A stretch of 64,000 bases of DNA, from positions 186,001-250,000 of the forward strand of contig NZ_JBHRXI010000001.1 of assembly GCF_042648365.1 (NCBI RefSeq). Reading direction: 5' to 3'. A program made the position numbers and the translations under genes. This DNA is from Lutimaribacter_A marinistellae (GTDB lineage: Bacteria > Pseudomonadota > Alphaproteobacteria > Rhodobacterales > Rhodobacteraceae). Of this stretch, positions 53,450-61,368 are shown piece by piece; the stretch's first letter is position 1, and the number at the start of each line of letters is the position of its first letter. The notes under the pieces are model-generated. The model was not told the DNA's origin. It made no database searches and worked only from the letters and a program-made list of their open reading frames with translations.

Positions 53450-54976
53450 CTATACGACCTCGCCCGCGTCCATCCGTTTCAGGAACGCGCCTGCCTCTTT
53501 CAGCACCGTTTCGCGCCGGTCGGCATCCATCCGGTCAAACGTCCGGTACATCTGCGCCATGCGCGGATTGCCCTCGAACCGGTCGCGATGCCGGTCGAGG
53601 AAATGCCAGTAGAGCAGGTTGAACGGGCAGGCCCCCTCGCCCGTCTTGCGGCTGACGACATAGTCGCAGCCTTTGCAGTAATCCGACATCTTGTTGATGT
53701 AATTACCCGACGAGACATAGGGTTTCGACGCGATCACCCCGCCATCGGCGAACTGGCTCATGCCGACCGTGTTGGGCGCCTCCACCCATTCATAGGCATC
53801 CGCATACACCGCCAGGTACCATTCATGCACCTCGGCCGGATCCACCCCGGCCAGCAGCGCGAAATTGCCCGTCACCATCAGCCGCTGGATATGGTGGGCA
53901 TAGGCCTCGTCCCGCGTCTGCCCCACCGCCTCGGACAAACAGCGCATCCTGGTTTCCGCACCCCAGTAAAGCGGCGGCAGCGCGCGTTTGTGCCCAAGCC
54001 CGTTGCGCGCGGTATAGTCGCGCCCTTCCAGGAAATAGATCCCCCGCACGTATTCCCGCCAGCCCAGGATCTGCCGGATGAACCCCTCAACCGCATTGAG
54101 CGGCGCGCGCCCCTCGCGATACTCCGTCTCCGCGTCGCGGCACACCTCCAGCGGGTCCAGCAGGCCAAGGTTCATGTAAAGCGAGATCACCGCGTGATAG
54201 AGGAAGTGCTCCCCCCGCATCATCGCGTCCTGGTAATCGCCGAATTTCGGCAGCGCCTCACGCATGAATTGTGAACAGGCCCGCCGCGCCTGCCCCCGCT
54301 CGGTCGCGAACCAGAAAGGGCGCAGCGTGCCGAAATTGTCGCCGAACCGGTCCTCGACGAGGTCCAGCACCTCTTCGACCGTCTCATCCGGCGTGAAATG
54401 CATCACCCGCTGCCGTTCGATCCCCTCGGGCGGCGGCTTGCGGTTCTCGCTGTCATAGTTCCACTCGCCGCCCTCGGGCTTGTCGCCATCCATCAGCAGG
54501 CCCGTCTTGCGCCGCATCTCGCGATAGAAATACTCCATCCTGAGCGCCTTGCGCCCTTCGGCCCAGTCGCGGAACTCCTGCCCCGAACAGATGAACCGGT
54601 CATCGGCGTGGAACCGCGTCTTGAGCGGCGTGTGCTTCAGCGCGTCGATCAACCGCCACTCCCCCGGTGTCGTGACCAGCACCTCGGACGCACCGGCCTC
54701 CTCGGCCCGGCGCAACAACTCGGACGGGATCGAGCCGCCATTCTCGGGATCGTCCAGCCGGGTATAGGCGACCTGCCATCCCTCGTCGCGCAATTCATCG
54801 GCAAACTTGCGCATGGCGGCAAAGATCAGCGCGATCTTCTTGGGGTGGTGCGGCACGTATCCCGCCTCGTCGGCTACCTCGGCCATCACGACAAGGTCGC
54901 GCCCCCTGTCGCCCTCGCGCAAGGCCGAAAGAGTGGGCGTCAACTGATCGCCCAGCACAAGTACCAGCCGCGTCAC
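53450..54976 (-). CDS. phrB: Iron-sulfur bacterial cryptochrome/(6-4) photolyase (FeS-BCP)
   Basis: 508-aa photolyase-superfamily protein, called CryB or PhrB in relatives. N-terminal LVLVLGDQLTPTLSALREGD and the absence of a classical CPD-photolyase start place it in the FeS-BCP group. Cysteines expected to bind the [4Fe-4S] cluster occur as MRCLSEAV, YCKGCDYVV and GACPFNLLYWHF. FAD-binding segments include GWREYVRGIYFLEG and HHIQRLMVTGNFALLAGVDP. Relatives repair (6-4) photoproducts or sense light. A GTG at 54976 overlapping the upstream SDR stop as GTGA is chosen; a GTG 3 nt earlier lies within the ribosome site. Confidence 0.92.
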   Translation of the reverse strand: MTRLVLVLGDQLTPTLSALREGDRGRDLVVMAEVADEAGYVPHHPKKIALIFAAMRKFADELRDEGWQVAYTRLDDPENGGSIPSELLRRAEEAGASEVLVTTPGEWRLIDALKHTPLKTRFHADDRFICSGQEFRDWAEGRKALRMEYFYREMRRKTGLLMDGDKPEGGEWNYDSENRKPPPEGIERQRVMHFTPDETVEEVLDLVEDRFGDNFGTLRPFWFATERGQARRACSQFMREALPKFGDYQDAMMRGEHFLYHAVISLYMNLGLLDPLEVCRDAETEYREGRAPLNAVEGFIRQILGWREYVRGIYFLEGRDYTARNGLGHKRALPPLYWGAETRMRCLSEAVGQTRDEAYAHHIQRLMVTGNFALLAGVDPAEVHEWYLAVYADAYEWVEAPNTVGMSQFADGGVIASKPYVSSGNYINKMSDYCKGCDYVVSRKTGEGACPFNLLYWHFLDRHRDRFEGNPRMAQMYRTFDRMDADRRETVLKEAGAFLKRMDAGEVV

Positions 54977-55638
54977 CACTCCACCCGCTTGCCGGCCCAG
55001 TCGAAAAACAGTCCCGTCTCGTTCGGTGTCAGCCCGTCGATCACCCCCAGCAGTTTCCCGGCCGCAGCCGCCGGTTCGACCGCCGGATGCCGGCCCAGGT
55101 ATTTCCGCGTGAATTCCGTGGCGACCGTGCCCGGATGCAGCGCGACACAGACCGCCTTCTTATGCGTCCGCGCCAGCTCGATGGCGGCCGTATGCACGAT
55201 CTGGTTCACCGCGGCCTTGGCCGCCCGGTAGCTGATCCAGCCACCGATCCGGTTGTCCCCGATGGAGCCCACGCGCGCCGACAACACGGCAAAGACCGTC
55301 CGCTCCTCGCGCGGCAACAGCCGCCCCGCCTCGCGCAGCACCAGCGCCGGCCCAACCGCATTCAGCGCGAACTGATCCATCATCGCCTGCGCATCAATCG
55401 CGCGGATGGTTTTCTCGGGCTCCGCCCCGGCGATCTCCAGCGCACCAGAGGCCACGATCACCAAATCGAACGGCCCGTCGAGCCCCCCCAGCACCCGCGC
55501 GACGCTTCCCTCGTCGGTCAGGTCCAGCCCATCACGCGACCGGCTCAATCCCGTGACGGAAACCCCGCGCACCTCCAGCGCCTCCACCAGCGCCGAGCCG
55601 ATTCCGCCCGACGCACCGATAACCAATGCATTTTTCAT
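54973..55638 (-). CDS. Short-chain dehydrogenase/reductase, C-factor-like
   Basis: 221-aa SDR. The NAD(P)-binding motif is ALVIGASGGIGSALVEAL at the N-terminus, and the catalytic Tyr-Lys pair is SYRAAKAAVNQIV with Ser in AVLSARVGSIGD. CVALHPGTVATEFTRKYLG follows. It resembles CsgA/C-factor-type SDRs of unknown substrate that often travel with photolyase genes. Coupling to phrB by a GTGA overlap suggests joint light-stress expression. ATG at 55638 has only a weak SD. Confidence 0.88.
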   Translation of the reverse strand: MKNALVIGASGGIGSALVEALEVRGVSVTGLSRSRDGLDLTDEGSVARVLGGLDGPFDLVIVASGALEIAGAEPEKTIRAIDAQAMMDQFALNAVGPALVLREAGRLLPREERTVFAVLSARVGSIGDNRIGGWISYRAAKAAVNQIVHTAAIELARTHKKAVCVALHPGTVATEFTRKYLGRHPAVEPAAAAGKLLGVIDGLTPNETGLFFDWAGKRVEW

Positions 55639-55756
55639 GTCGCGCCAGCTAGCGGGAAAAGGCGCGGCTTCAATCCTTCTTCTCGCTGCGCACCGGAAAC
55701 GGCGGGCCCACGAACCGCGGCACGAACGTGCAAGCGGCAATCGGGCGATTTCGCCC

Positions 55757-55784
55757 TTTTCAATCGCCTCGCCCTCGGTATAAC
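55757..55784 (+). promoter_or_regulatory. Candidate promoter of the leuA leader transcript
   Basis: TTTTCA (55757-55762), a 16-nt spacer and TATAAC (55779-55784) resemble a sigma-70 promoter. Transcription would begin about 55791, within a few bases of the leader-peptide ATG. A GGGCG-ATTT-CGCCC-TTTT hairpin (55743-55760) overlaps the -35 side. Confidence 0.5.
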
Positions 55785-55792
55785 GTCGCGGC

Positions 55793-55876
55793 ATGATCGC
55801 ACGCGCATCCATATCCTCCGCCGCCGCCCGTCCGGGCGCGGTTCTGCGCGGCCTGCTGATCCTAATCCGCCTCTGA
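55793..55876 (+). CDS. leuL: leuA leader peptide (branched-chain-rich attenuator peptide)
   Basis: A 27-codon frame whose C-terminus reads VLRGLLILIRL just before TGA. Five leucines and two isoleucines lie in the last eleven residues, encoded by CTG, CTG, CTG, CTA and CTC. It ends 91 nt before leuA. Such leader peptides couple ribosome stalling at leucine codons to transcription or translation of the leucine operon, which is established for enteric leu operons and described for some alphaproteobacteria. No ribosome site precedes its ATG, and the candidate transcription start is almost at the ATG, so it may be translated leaderless. No database hit was available to confirm it. Confidence 0.6.
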   Translation: MIARASISSAAARPGAVLRGLLILIRL

Positions 55877-55921
55877 GCGTGCCACCCGGCGCGCCCGCTC
55901 AGAGGAGGACGCCTGCGCGCC
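55870..55921 (+). promoter_or_regulatory. Alternative hairpins between leader peptide and leuA
   Basis: CCTCTGAGCG (55870-55879), which includes the leader stop codon, pairs perfectly with CGCTCAGAGG (55896-55905). A competing stem pairs GGCGCGC (55888-55894) with GCGCGCC (55915-55921). Because the second stem uses the loop of the first, the two are mutually exclusive unless a pseudoknot forms, as expected for an attenuation switch. There is no T-run after the second stem, so the output may not be classical termination. Confidence 0.5.
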
Positions 55922-55967
55922 AAACGCACCCAACAGGTTTCAGCATCAAAGACGAAAGACCCCGGAG

Positions 55968-57545
55968 ATGACCCAAGCAGCGACCGAACAGGACCGCGTC
56001 CTGATTTTCGACACCACCCTGCGCGACGGCGAACAAAGCCCCGGCGCCACCATGACACATGATGAAAAGCTCGAGATCGCCGAACTGCTCGACGAGATGG
56101 GCGTCGACATCATCGAGGCAGGCTTCCCGATCGCCTCCGAAGGCGATTTCAAAGCCGTGAGCGAGATCGCGAAACGCTCGAAGGATGCGGTGATCTGCGG
56201 CCTGGCCCGCGCCAACGCAGCCGATATCGACCGCTGCTGGGAGGCGGTCCGGAACGCAGGCAAGCCACGCATCCACACTTTCATCGGCACCTCGCCGCTG
56301 CATCGCGCCATTCCGAACCTCACCCAGGACGAGATGGCCGAAAAGATCCACGAAACGGTGACCCACGCCCGAAACCTCTGTGACAACGTGCAATGGTCGC
56401 CGATGGACGCCACGCGCACCGAGTGGGATTACCTTTGCCGCGTGATCGAGATCGCGATCAAGGCGGGCGCCACCACGATCAACATTCCCGACACGGTGGG
56501 CTACACCGCGCCGGTCGAATCCGCCGACCTGATCCGCCGCCTGATCGAGACCGTTCCCGGCGCGGACGAGGTGATCTTTGCCACCCACTGCCACAACGAC
56601 CTGGGCATGGCGACGGCCAACGCGCTGGCCGCCGTCGCCGGCGGCGCGCGCCAGATCGAATGCACGATCAACGGCCTTGGCGAACGCGCCGGCAACACCG
56701 CTCTCGAAGAGGTGGTGATGGCGCTCAAGACCCGCCACGACATCATGCCGTGGCACACGGGTGTCGACACCACCAAGATCATGCATATCTCGCGCCGCGT
56801 CTCGACCGTCTCGGGCTTCCCGGTCCAGTTCAACAAGGCGATCGTGGGCAAGAATGCTTTTGCGCACGAATCGGGCATCCACCAGGACGGCATGCTCAAG
56901 AATCGCGAGAATTTCGAGATCATGCGCCCCGAGGATGTCGGCCTCGCCGGAACCTCGCTGCCACTGGGCAAGCATTCGGGCCGCGCCGCGCTCCGCGACA
57001 AGCTCGAAAACCTCGGATACGAGGTCGGCGACAACCAGCTCAAGGACATCTTCGTGCGGTTCAAGGAATTGGCCGACCGCAAGAAAGAGGTGTTTGACGA
57101 CGACATCCTCGCGCTCATGCGCACCGCCGCGGATGCCGAGAACGACCATCTGCAACTCGTCTCGATGAAGGTCGTCTGCGGCACCGGGGGGCCGGCCGAA
57201 TCCACCGTCGAGATGGAGATCGACGGCAAGGACGTCACCGCCACCGAACATGGCGACGGGCCGGTTGACGCGACCTTCAAGGCGATCCGAGCGCTGCATC
57301 CCAACAAGGCCCACCTGCAACTCTACCAGGTTCACGCCGTCACCGAAGGCACCGATGCCCAAGCGACGGTCTCTGTACGGCTTGAAGAGGACGGCATGAT
57401 CGCGACCGGCCAGTCGGCCAATACCGACACCGTGGTCGCCTCGGCCAAGGCCTATATCAACGCCTTGAACCGGCTGATCGTGCGCCGAGAAAAGGCTGGT
57501 CCCGGTGCCGATGCGCGCGAGATCAGCTACAAGGATCTCACCTGA
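55968..57545 (+). CDS. leuA: 2-isopropylmalate synthase
   Basis: 525-aa enzyme condensing acetyl-CoA and 2-oxoisovalerate, the committed step of leucine synthesis. The catalytic barrel starts LIFDTTLRDGEQSPGATMTHDEKL; metal ligands are in ATHCHNDLGMATANALAAV, with NGLGERAGNTALEEVVMALK following. The C-terminal regulatory domain (from about residue 390) binds leucine and contains the repeated EIDGKDVTATEHGDGPVDATF segment. GGAG immediately precedes the ATG at 55968. The preceding leader peptide and hairpins suggest leucine-responsive attenuation in addition to feedback inhibition. Confidence 0.96.
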   Translation: MTQAATEQDRVLIFDTTLRDGEQSPGATMTHDEKLEIAELLDEMGVDIIEAGFPIASEGDFKAVSEIAKRSKDAVICGLARANAADIDRCWEAVRNAGKPRIHTFIGTSPLHRAIPNLTQDEMAEKIHETVTHARNLCDNVQWSPMDATRTEWDYLCRVIEIAIKAGATTINIPDTVGYTAPVESADLIRRLIETVPGADEVIFATHCHNDLGMATANALAAVAGGARQIECTINGLGERAGNTALEEVVMALKTRHDIMPWHTGVDTTKIMHISRRVSTVSGFPVQFNKAIVGKNAFAHESGIHQDGMLKNRENFEIMRPEDVGLAGTSLPLGKHSGRAALRDKLENLGYEVGDNQLKDIFVRFKELADRKKEVFDDDILALMRTAADAENDHLQLVSMKVVCGTGGPAESTVEMEIDGKDVTATEHGDGPVDATFKAIRALHPNKAHLQLYQVHAVTEGTDAQATVSVRLEEDGMIATGQSANTDTVVASAKAYINALNRLIVRREKAGPGADAREISYKDLT

Positions 57546-57560
57546 CACGAGCCGAAAAGG

Positions 57561-57784
57561 GGGAAGGCTCCCGCACCCGCGGGACCCCGGCTCCGCCGGG
57601 CTCCCTTTGCGGCTTTGGGCCCGGCGCCGCGCCCGTCCCGGACGCGGCGCGGTGGCGCGATAAGATCGGCGTCGTTACCTGGTCAGCTATGCGCAACCGC
57701 GCCGCGCCCCACCGGGGTGCGGCGCGCGGCCCAACGCTTTGCCGCGCATCCCTGATGCGCTGGAAAGGGGCGGGAGTGCTTGCC
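57561..57784 (+). repeat. Four-hairpin dispersed intergenic repeat, copy B
   Basis: About 224 bp immediately downstream of leuA, matching copy A (46268-46477) read on the other strand. Hairpins in order are CCCGGC/GCCGGG, GCGCCGCG/CGCGGCGC (57624-57650), GCGCCGC...GCGGCGC around 57699-57725, and GCGCATC/GATGCGC (57744-57760). Compared with copy A, stems keep pairing while base identity changes, and the loops and single-strand joints (GGCTCCCGCACCCGCG, GCGGCTTTGGGCC, GGCCCAACGC) are shared. It fills almost the whole gap before rlmJ. Confidence 0.75.
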
Positions 57785-57786
57785 CG

Positions 57787-58572
57787 TCAGAGTTTCGCGA
57801 AAAGGGATGAAAGCCGCTGCGCCTCGTCGGACAGGCCCCACGGCGCGTTCACGACGAACATGCCCGACCCGATCATGCCATGGCCTTCACGCGCCGGTGG
57901 AAACCGGACCTCGTGATGCAACGGGCCGGGAAAATCACGCGCAGCCAGCGCCGCGACCATCTTCTCGTGCCGCGCATCCGCCAGGATCGGGTACCATAGC
58001 ATGATGACCCCCACGTTCCACTTGCGGTGCAACTGCGCGACGATCCCTGGCAGGCGATCGTATTCCGCCTTGATCTCGTAGCTCGGATCGATCAGCACCA
58101 CGCCCCGGCGCGGCGTCGGCGGCAGAATCGACTGTGCCATCTCGTACCCGTCCCGACGATGCACATTGGCCCCGTAACGCCCCATCGCCGCCTCCAGCGC
58201 CGCGCCTTCCTGCGGATGCAACTCGGCAAGATGCATCGCATCCCCTGCCCGCAGCAATTCGCCCGCGATCACCGGAGAGCCGGGATAAGCCGCAGCCCCT
58301 TCCCGCGCCCGAACCTTTTCCAGAACCCGTGTCAGGGGATGATCCGCACCGAACCAGCCCGCGCCCAGCGCCCGGCCCAGCCCCGCCTCTGCCTCGCCGG
58401 TCTTGACCGCCTCCATGGCGTCCAGCCGGTACAGGCCGCGCCCCGCATGAGTCTCGACATAGGACATCGGCTTGGCCTTGCGCGTCATGTAGTCCAACGC
58501 CACGGCAAGCAGCGCGTGCTTGTGCATATCGGCCAGGTTGCCCGCGTGATAGATGTGCTGATAGGACAGCAT
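57787..58572 (-). CDS. rlmJ: 23S rRNA (adenine(2030)-N6)-methyltransferase RlmJ
   Basis: 261-aa methyltransferase that modifies a 23S rRNA adenine. N-terminal MLSYQHIYHAGNLADMHKHALLAVALDYM matches the RlmJ hallmark. The SAM-binding YVETHAGRGLYRL and the catalytic VVLIDPSYEIKAEYD are clear; the usual DPPY reads DPSY here. ATG at 58572 is preferred over one 6 nt upstream because GGGAG then sits at a suitable distance. It converges on repeat copy B and leuA and is divergent from mreB. Confidence 0.93.
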   Translation of the reverse strand: MLSYQHIYHAGNLADMHKHALLAVALDYMTRKAKPMSYVETHAGRGLYRLDAMEAVKTGEAEAGLGRALGAGWFGADHPLTRVLEKVRAREGAAAYPGSPVIAGELLRAGDAMHLAELHPQEGAALEAAMGRYGANVHRRDGYEMAQSILPPTPRRGVVLIDPSYEIKAEYDRLPGIVAQLHRKWNVGVIMLWYPILADARHEKMVAALAARDFPGPLHHEVRFPPAREGHGMIGSGMFVVNAPWGLSDEAQRLSSLFAKL

Positions 58573-58688
58573 CGGCATCTCCCTGCCTGCGCGATTTCCT
58601 GCCCCGCTACCGCGAAAGCCGCCCCCTCGCAAGCCGCCGACCCGACGGCAGAAAGGCGGAAACGCGCTGATTTGCCCGGAAATGGACC

Positions 58689-58717
58689 TTTCGCATGGGC
58701 TTTGCGCGGCCTATAAG
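58689..58717 (+). promoter_or_regulatory. Candidate mreB promoter
   Basis: TTTCGC (58689-58694), a 17-nt spacer and TATAAG (58712-58717) lie about 100 nt upstream of mreB. A CGGGCT-CGAAA-AGCCCG hairpin (58752-58768) would sit in the 5' leader. The -35 match is weak, so this is tentative. Confidence 0.35.
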
Positions 58718-58819
58718 TCACACGTCCTGCGCCCCCGAGTCGCGGGGCCAACGGGCTCGAAAAGCCCGCACGCGTCGCCGGTGGCGCATTCTGACGACCT
58801 TTGGCAAGCAGGATCATAG

Positions 58820-59866
58820 ATGGGGATCTTCGATAGTTTGAGCGGCCTGTTCACCTCGGACATGGCCATCGACCTCGGGACGGCGAACACGCTGGTCTAC
58901 GTGAAGGGCCGCGGCGTGATCCTGTCCGAGCCTTCGGTCGTGGCCTATCACGTCAAGGACGGCGTGAAGAAGGTGCTCGCCGTAGGCGAGGACGCCAAGC
59001 TGATGCTCGGCCGGACCCCCGGCTCGATCGAGGCGATCCGCCCGATGCGCGAAGGCGTCATCGCCGATTTCGACACCGCAGAAGAGATGATCAAGCACTT
59101 CATCCGCAAGGTGCACAAGCGCTCGACCTTCTCCAAGCCCAAGATCATCGTCTGCGTGCCCCACGGCGCGACCCCGGTCGAGAAACGCGCCATCCGCCAA
59201 TCCGTGCTCAGCGCCGGCGCGCGCCGCGCGGGCCTCATCGCCGAACCCATCGCGGCCGCCATCGGCGCGGGCATGCCGATCACCGATCCGACGGGCAACA
59301 TGGTCGTCGATATCGGCGGCGGCACGACCGAGGTTGCGGTGCTGTCGCTGGGCGACATCGTCTACGCCCGTTCGGTCCGCGTTGGCGGAGACCGGATGGA
59401 CGAGGCGATCATCAACTACCTGCGCCGCCAGCAGAATCTGCTGATCGGCGAATCCACCGCCGAGCGCATCAAGACCTCGATCGGCACCGCGCGCATGCCC
59501 GATGACGGGCGCGGCGCCTCGATGCAGATCCGCGGCCGCGACCTGTTGAACGGGGTGCCCAAGGAAATCGAGATCAGCCAGGCCCAGGTGGCCGAGGCGC
59601 TGGCCGAACCGGTCCAGCAGATCTGCGAGGCGGTGATGACCGCTTTGGAGACCACGCCGCCCGACCTGGCCGCCGATATCGTCGACCGCGGCGTCATGCT
59701 CACCGGTGGCGGCGCGCTTCTGGGCGATCTCGACCTCGCCCTGCGCGAACAGACCGGTCTTGCCGTGTCGATTGCCGATGAAAGCCTCAACTGCGTGGCC
59801 CTCGGCACCGGCAAGGCGCTGGAATACGAGAAACAGCTGCGCCACGCGATTGACTACGACAGCTGA
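58820..59866 (+). CDS. mreB: Rod shape-determining protein MreB
   Basis: 348-aa bacterial actin that forms membrane-bound filaments guiding the elongasome. Phosphate 1 is DMAIDLGTANTLVYVKGRG, the connect motif VVDIGGGTTEVAVLSLGDI and the adenosine motif VMLTGGGALLGDLDLALREQTG. The N-terminus MGIFDSLSGLF is suited to membrane binding. It begins the mreB-mreC-mreD-mrdA-rodA operon. The gap upstream to rlmJ is 247 bp and holds the candidate promoter. Confidence 0.97.
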   Translation: MGIFDSLSGLFTSDMAIDLGTANTLVYVKGRGVILSEPSVVAYHVKDGVKKVLAVGEDAKLMLGRTPGSIEAIRPMREGVIADFDTAEEMIKHFIRKVHKRSTFSKPKIIVCVPHGATPVEKRAIRQSVLSAGARRAGLIAEPIAAAIGAGMPITDPTGNMVVDIGGGTTEVAVLSLGDIVYARSVRVGGDRMDEAIINYLRRQQNLLIGESTAERIKTSIGTARMPDDGRGASMQIRGRDLLNGVPKEIEISQAQVAEALAEPVQQICEAVMTALETTPPDLAADIVDRGVMLTGGGALLGDLDLALREQTGLAVSIADESLNCVALGTGKALEYEKQLRHAIDYDS

Positions 59867-59924
59867 CGCGCCCACCCTTTGAGGCGCGGACGCACGGCGC
59901 ACGCACCCGAACGGAAGGAGCCAA

Positions 59925-60836
59925 GTGGCCAAGGACCGCCATCAGCGCGAGGATTTCGCAGGCCCCCTGCGCAGGTTGCTGCTGGGGGTCGTCCTCCTGT
60001 GTCTGGTCGGCATCTTCCTCGTCTGGCGCATCGACAGCCCGCGTGTCGAACGCTTTCGCGCCCAGGTGATCGACAGGGTCGTGCCCTCGATGGACTGGGC
60101 GATGGTTCCCGTCACCGCCACCGTCAACCTCGCGCGCGATTTCCAGAGCTACCAGGCGCTCAGCGAGCAGAACCGCGAGCTGCGCAGCGAACTGCGCCAG
60201 ATGCGCGCGTGGAAAGAGGCCGCGCTACAGCTCGAACAGGAAAACGCGCGCCTTCTCGACCTCAACAACGTGCGCCTCGACCCCCGGCTCACCTATGTCA
60301 CCGGTGTCGTGATGGCCGATAGCGGCTCGCCCTTCCGGCAATCGGTACTGCTGAACGTGGGCGCGCGCGACGGCATCGTCGATGGCTGGGCCGCGATGGA
60401 CGGGATCGGGCTGGTCGGGCGCATCTCGGGCGTCGGCCAGAACACCGCGCGGGTGATCCTTCTGACCGACCCGGCCAGCGCCATCCCAGCCACGATCCAG
60501 CCCTCGGGCCAGAGCGCGCTGATCGTCGGCGACAACAGCGCGGCGCCGCTGGTCGATTTCCTCGAGAACCGCGATTTCGTGCGCCCCGGCGACAGGGTTA
60601 TCACCTCGGGCGATGGCGGGGTGTTTCCCGCGGGCATCCTGATCGGACAGGTGGCGCAGGATCCCGGCGGGCGGCTGCGCGTGCGGCTCTCGGCCGATTA
60701 CGAACGGCTCGAGTTCCTGCGCGTGCTGCGCCACCACGGGACCGAAACGCCCGGCGATCCCGGCGGTATCGTCGGCCCGGTCCGCCCGGCCGAAACCGCC
60801 ATCGTCACACCCGATGACGGAGGCGCCGATGGCTAA
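59925..60836 (+). CDS. mreC: Rod shape-determining protein MreC
   Basis: 303-aa bitopic protein of the elongasome. A basic N-terminus and one transmembrane helix (LLLGVVLLCLVGIFLVWRI, about residues 17-35) precede a coiled-coil segment (YQALSEQNRELRSELRQMRAWKEAALQLEQENARLLDL). The periplasmic beta domain follows (VMADSGSPFRQSVLLNVGARDGIVDGWAAM, GDRVITSGDGGVFPAGILIG). A GTG start at 59925 has GGAAGGAG 5 nt upstream. The stop overlaps mreD by 8 nt. Confidence 0.95.
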   Translation: MAKDRHQREDFAGPLRRLLLGVVLLCLVGIFLVWRIDSPRVERFRAQVIDRVVPSMDWAMVPVTATVNLARDFQSYQALSEQNRELRSELRQMRAWKEAALQLEQENARLLDLNNVRLDPRLTYVTGVVMADSGSPFRQSVLLNVGARDGIVDGWAAMDGIGLVGRISGVGQNTARVILLTDPASAIPATIQPSGQSALIVGDNSAAPLVDFLENRDFVRPGDRVITSGDGGVFPAGILIGQVAQDPGGRLRVRLSADYERLEFLRVLRHHGTETPGDPGGIVGPVRPAETAIVTPDDGGADG

Positions 60837-61368
60837 CCCGTCCCCTTCCCGGCTGTGGGTGATGCGGGCGGCCTATCTCGGGCTGTCGCTGCTGATCCTG
60901 TTCTTTCACCTGTTGCCGCTCGATACCGTGCCCCGGCACTGGGCGCCGCCCGACCTGCTGATCGCGCTGACCTTTGCCTGGGCGATGCGCCGGCCCGATT
61001 TCGTCCCCTCCGCAGCCATTGCGCTGGTCATGCTGACCGCCGATCTCCTGCTGCATCGTCCGCCCGGCCTTCTGGCGGCGCTGGTGGTGGGCGGCGCGGC
61101 CTGGCTCAAGGCCGACCGCGCGGGCCTCAGCGAGGCGAGCTTTCTCGGCGAATGGGTCTCGGTCGGCCTCGTCCTGATCGTCATCGCCATCGCCAACCGC
61201 CTGCTTCTGGGTCTGACGGCCGTGGAACAGGCCCCGTTCTGGCTGACGGTGATCCAGCTGGTGCTGACCATCGCCGTCTATCCCCTCGTCGTGCTGGTCA
61301 GCCAGCTGCTTTTCGGCGTACGCCGCCTCGCCCCGTCCGAGGCCGAAGCGATGGGAGCACGCTCATGA
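60829..61368 (+). CDS. mreD: Rod shape-determining protein MreD
   Basis: 179-aa polytopic membrane protein, the usual MreD size, with about five helices (LWVMRAAYLGLSLLILFFHLLPL, AAIALVMLTADLLLH, WVSVGLVLIVIAIANRLLLG, FWLTVIQLVLTIAVYPLVVLVSQLLFG). It links MreC to the RodA-PBP2 complex. ATG at 60829 follows GGAGG and lies inside the mreC end; its stop overlaps the mrdA ATG. Confidence 0.92.
   Translation: MANPSPSRLWVMRAAYLGLSLLILFFHLLPLDTVPRHWAPPDLLIALTFAWAMRRPDFVPSAAIALVMLTADLLLHRPPGLLAALVVGGAAWLKADRAGLSEASFLGEWVSVGLVLIVIAIANRLLLGLTAVEQAPFWLTVIQLVLTIAVYPLVVLVSQLLFGVRRLAPSEAEAMGARS

Noticed and set aside
55743..55760. GGGCG-ATTT-CGCCC-TTTT hairpin as a terminator
   Set aside because: No gene on the + strand ends upstream of it; the neighbouring SDR is on the minus strand. 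It overlaps the candidate leuA promoter, so it was mentioned there only.
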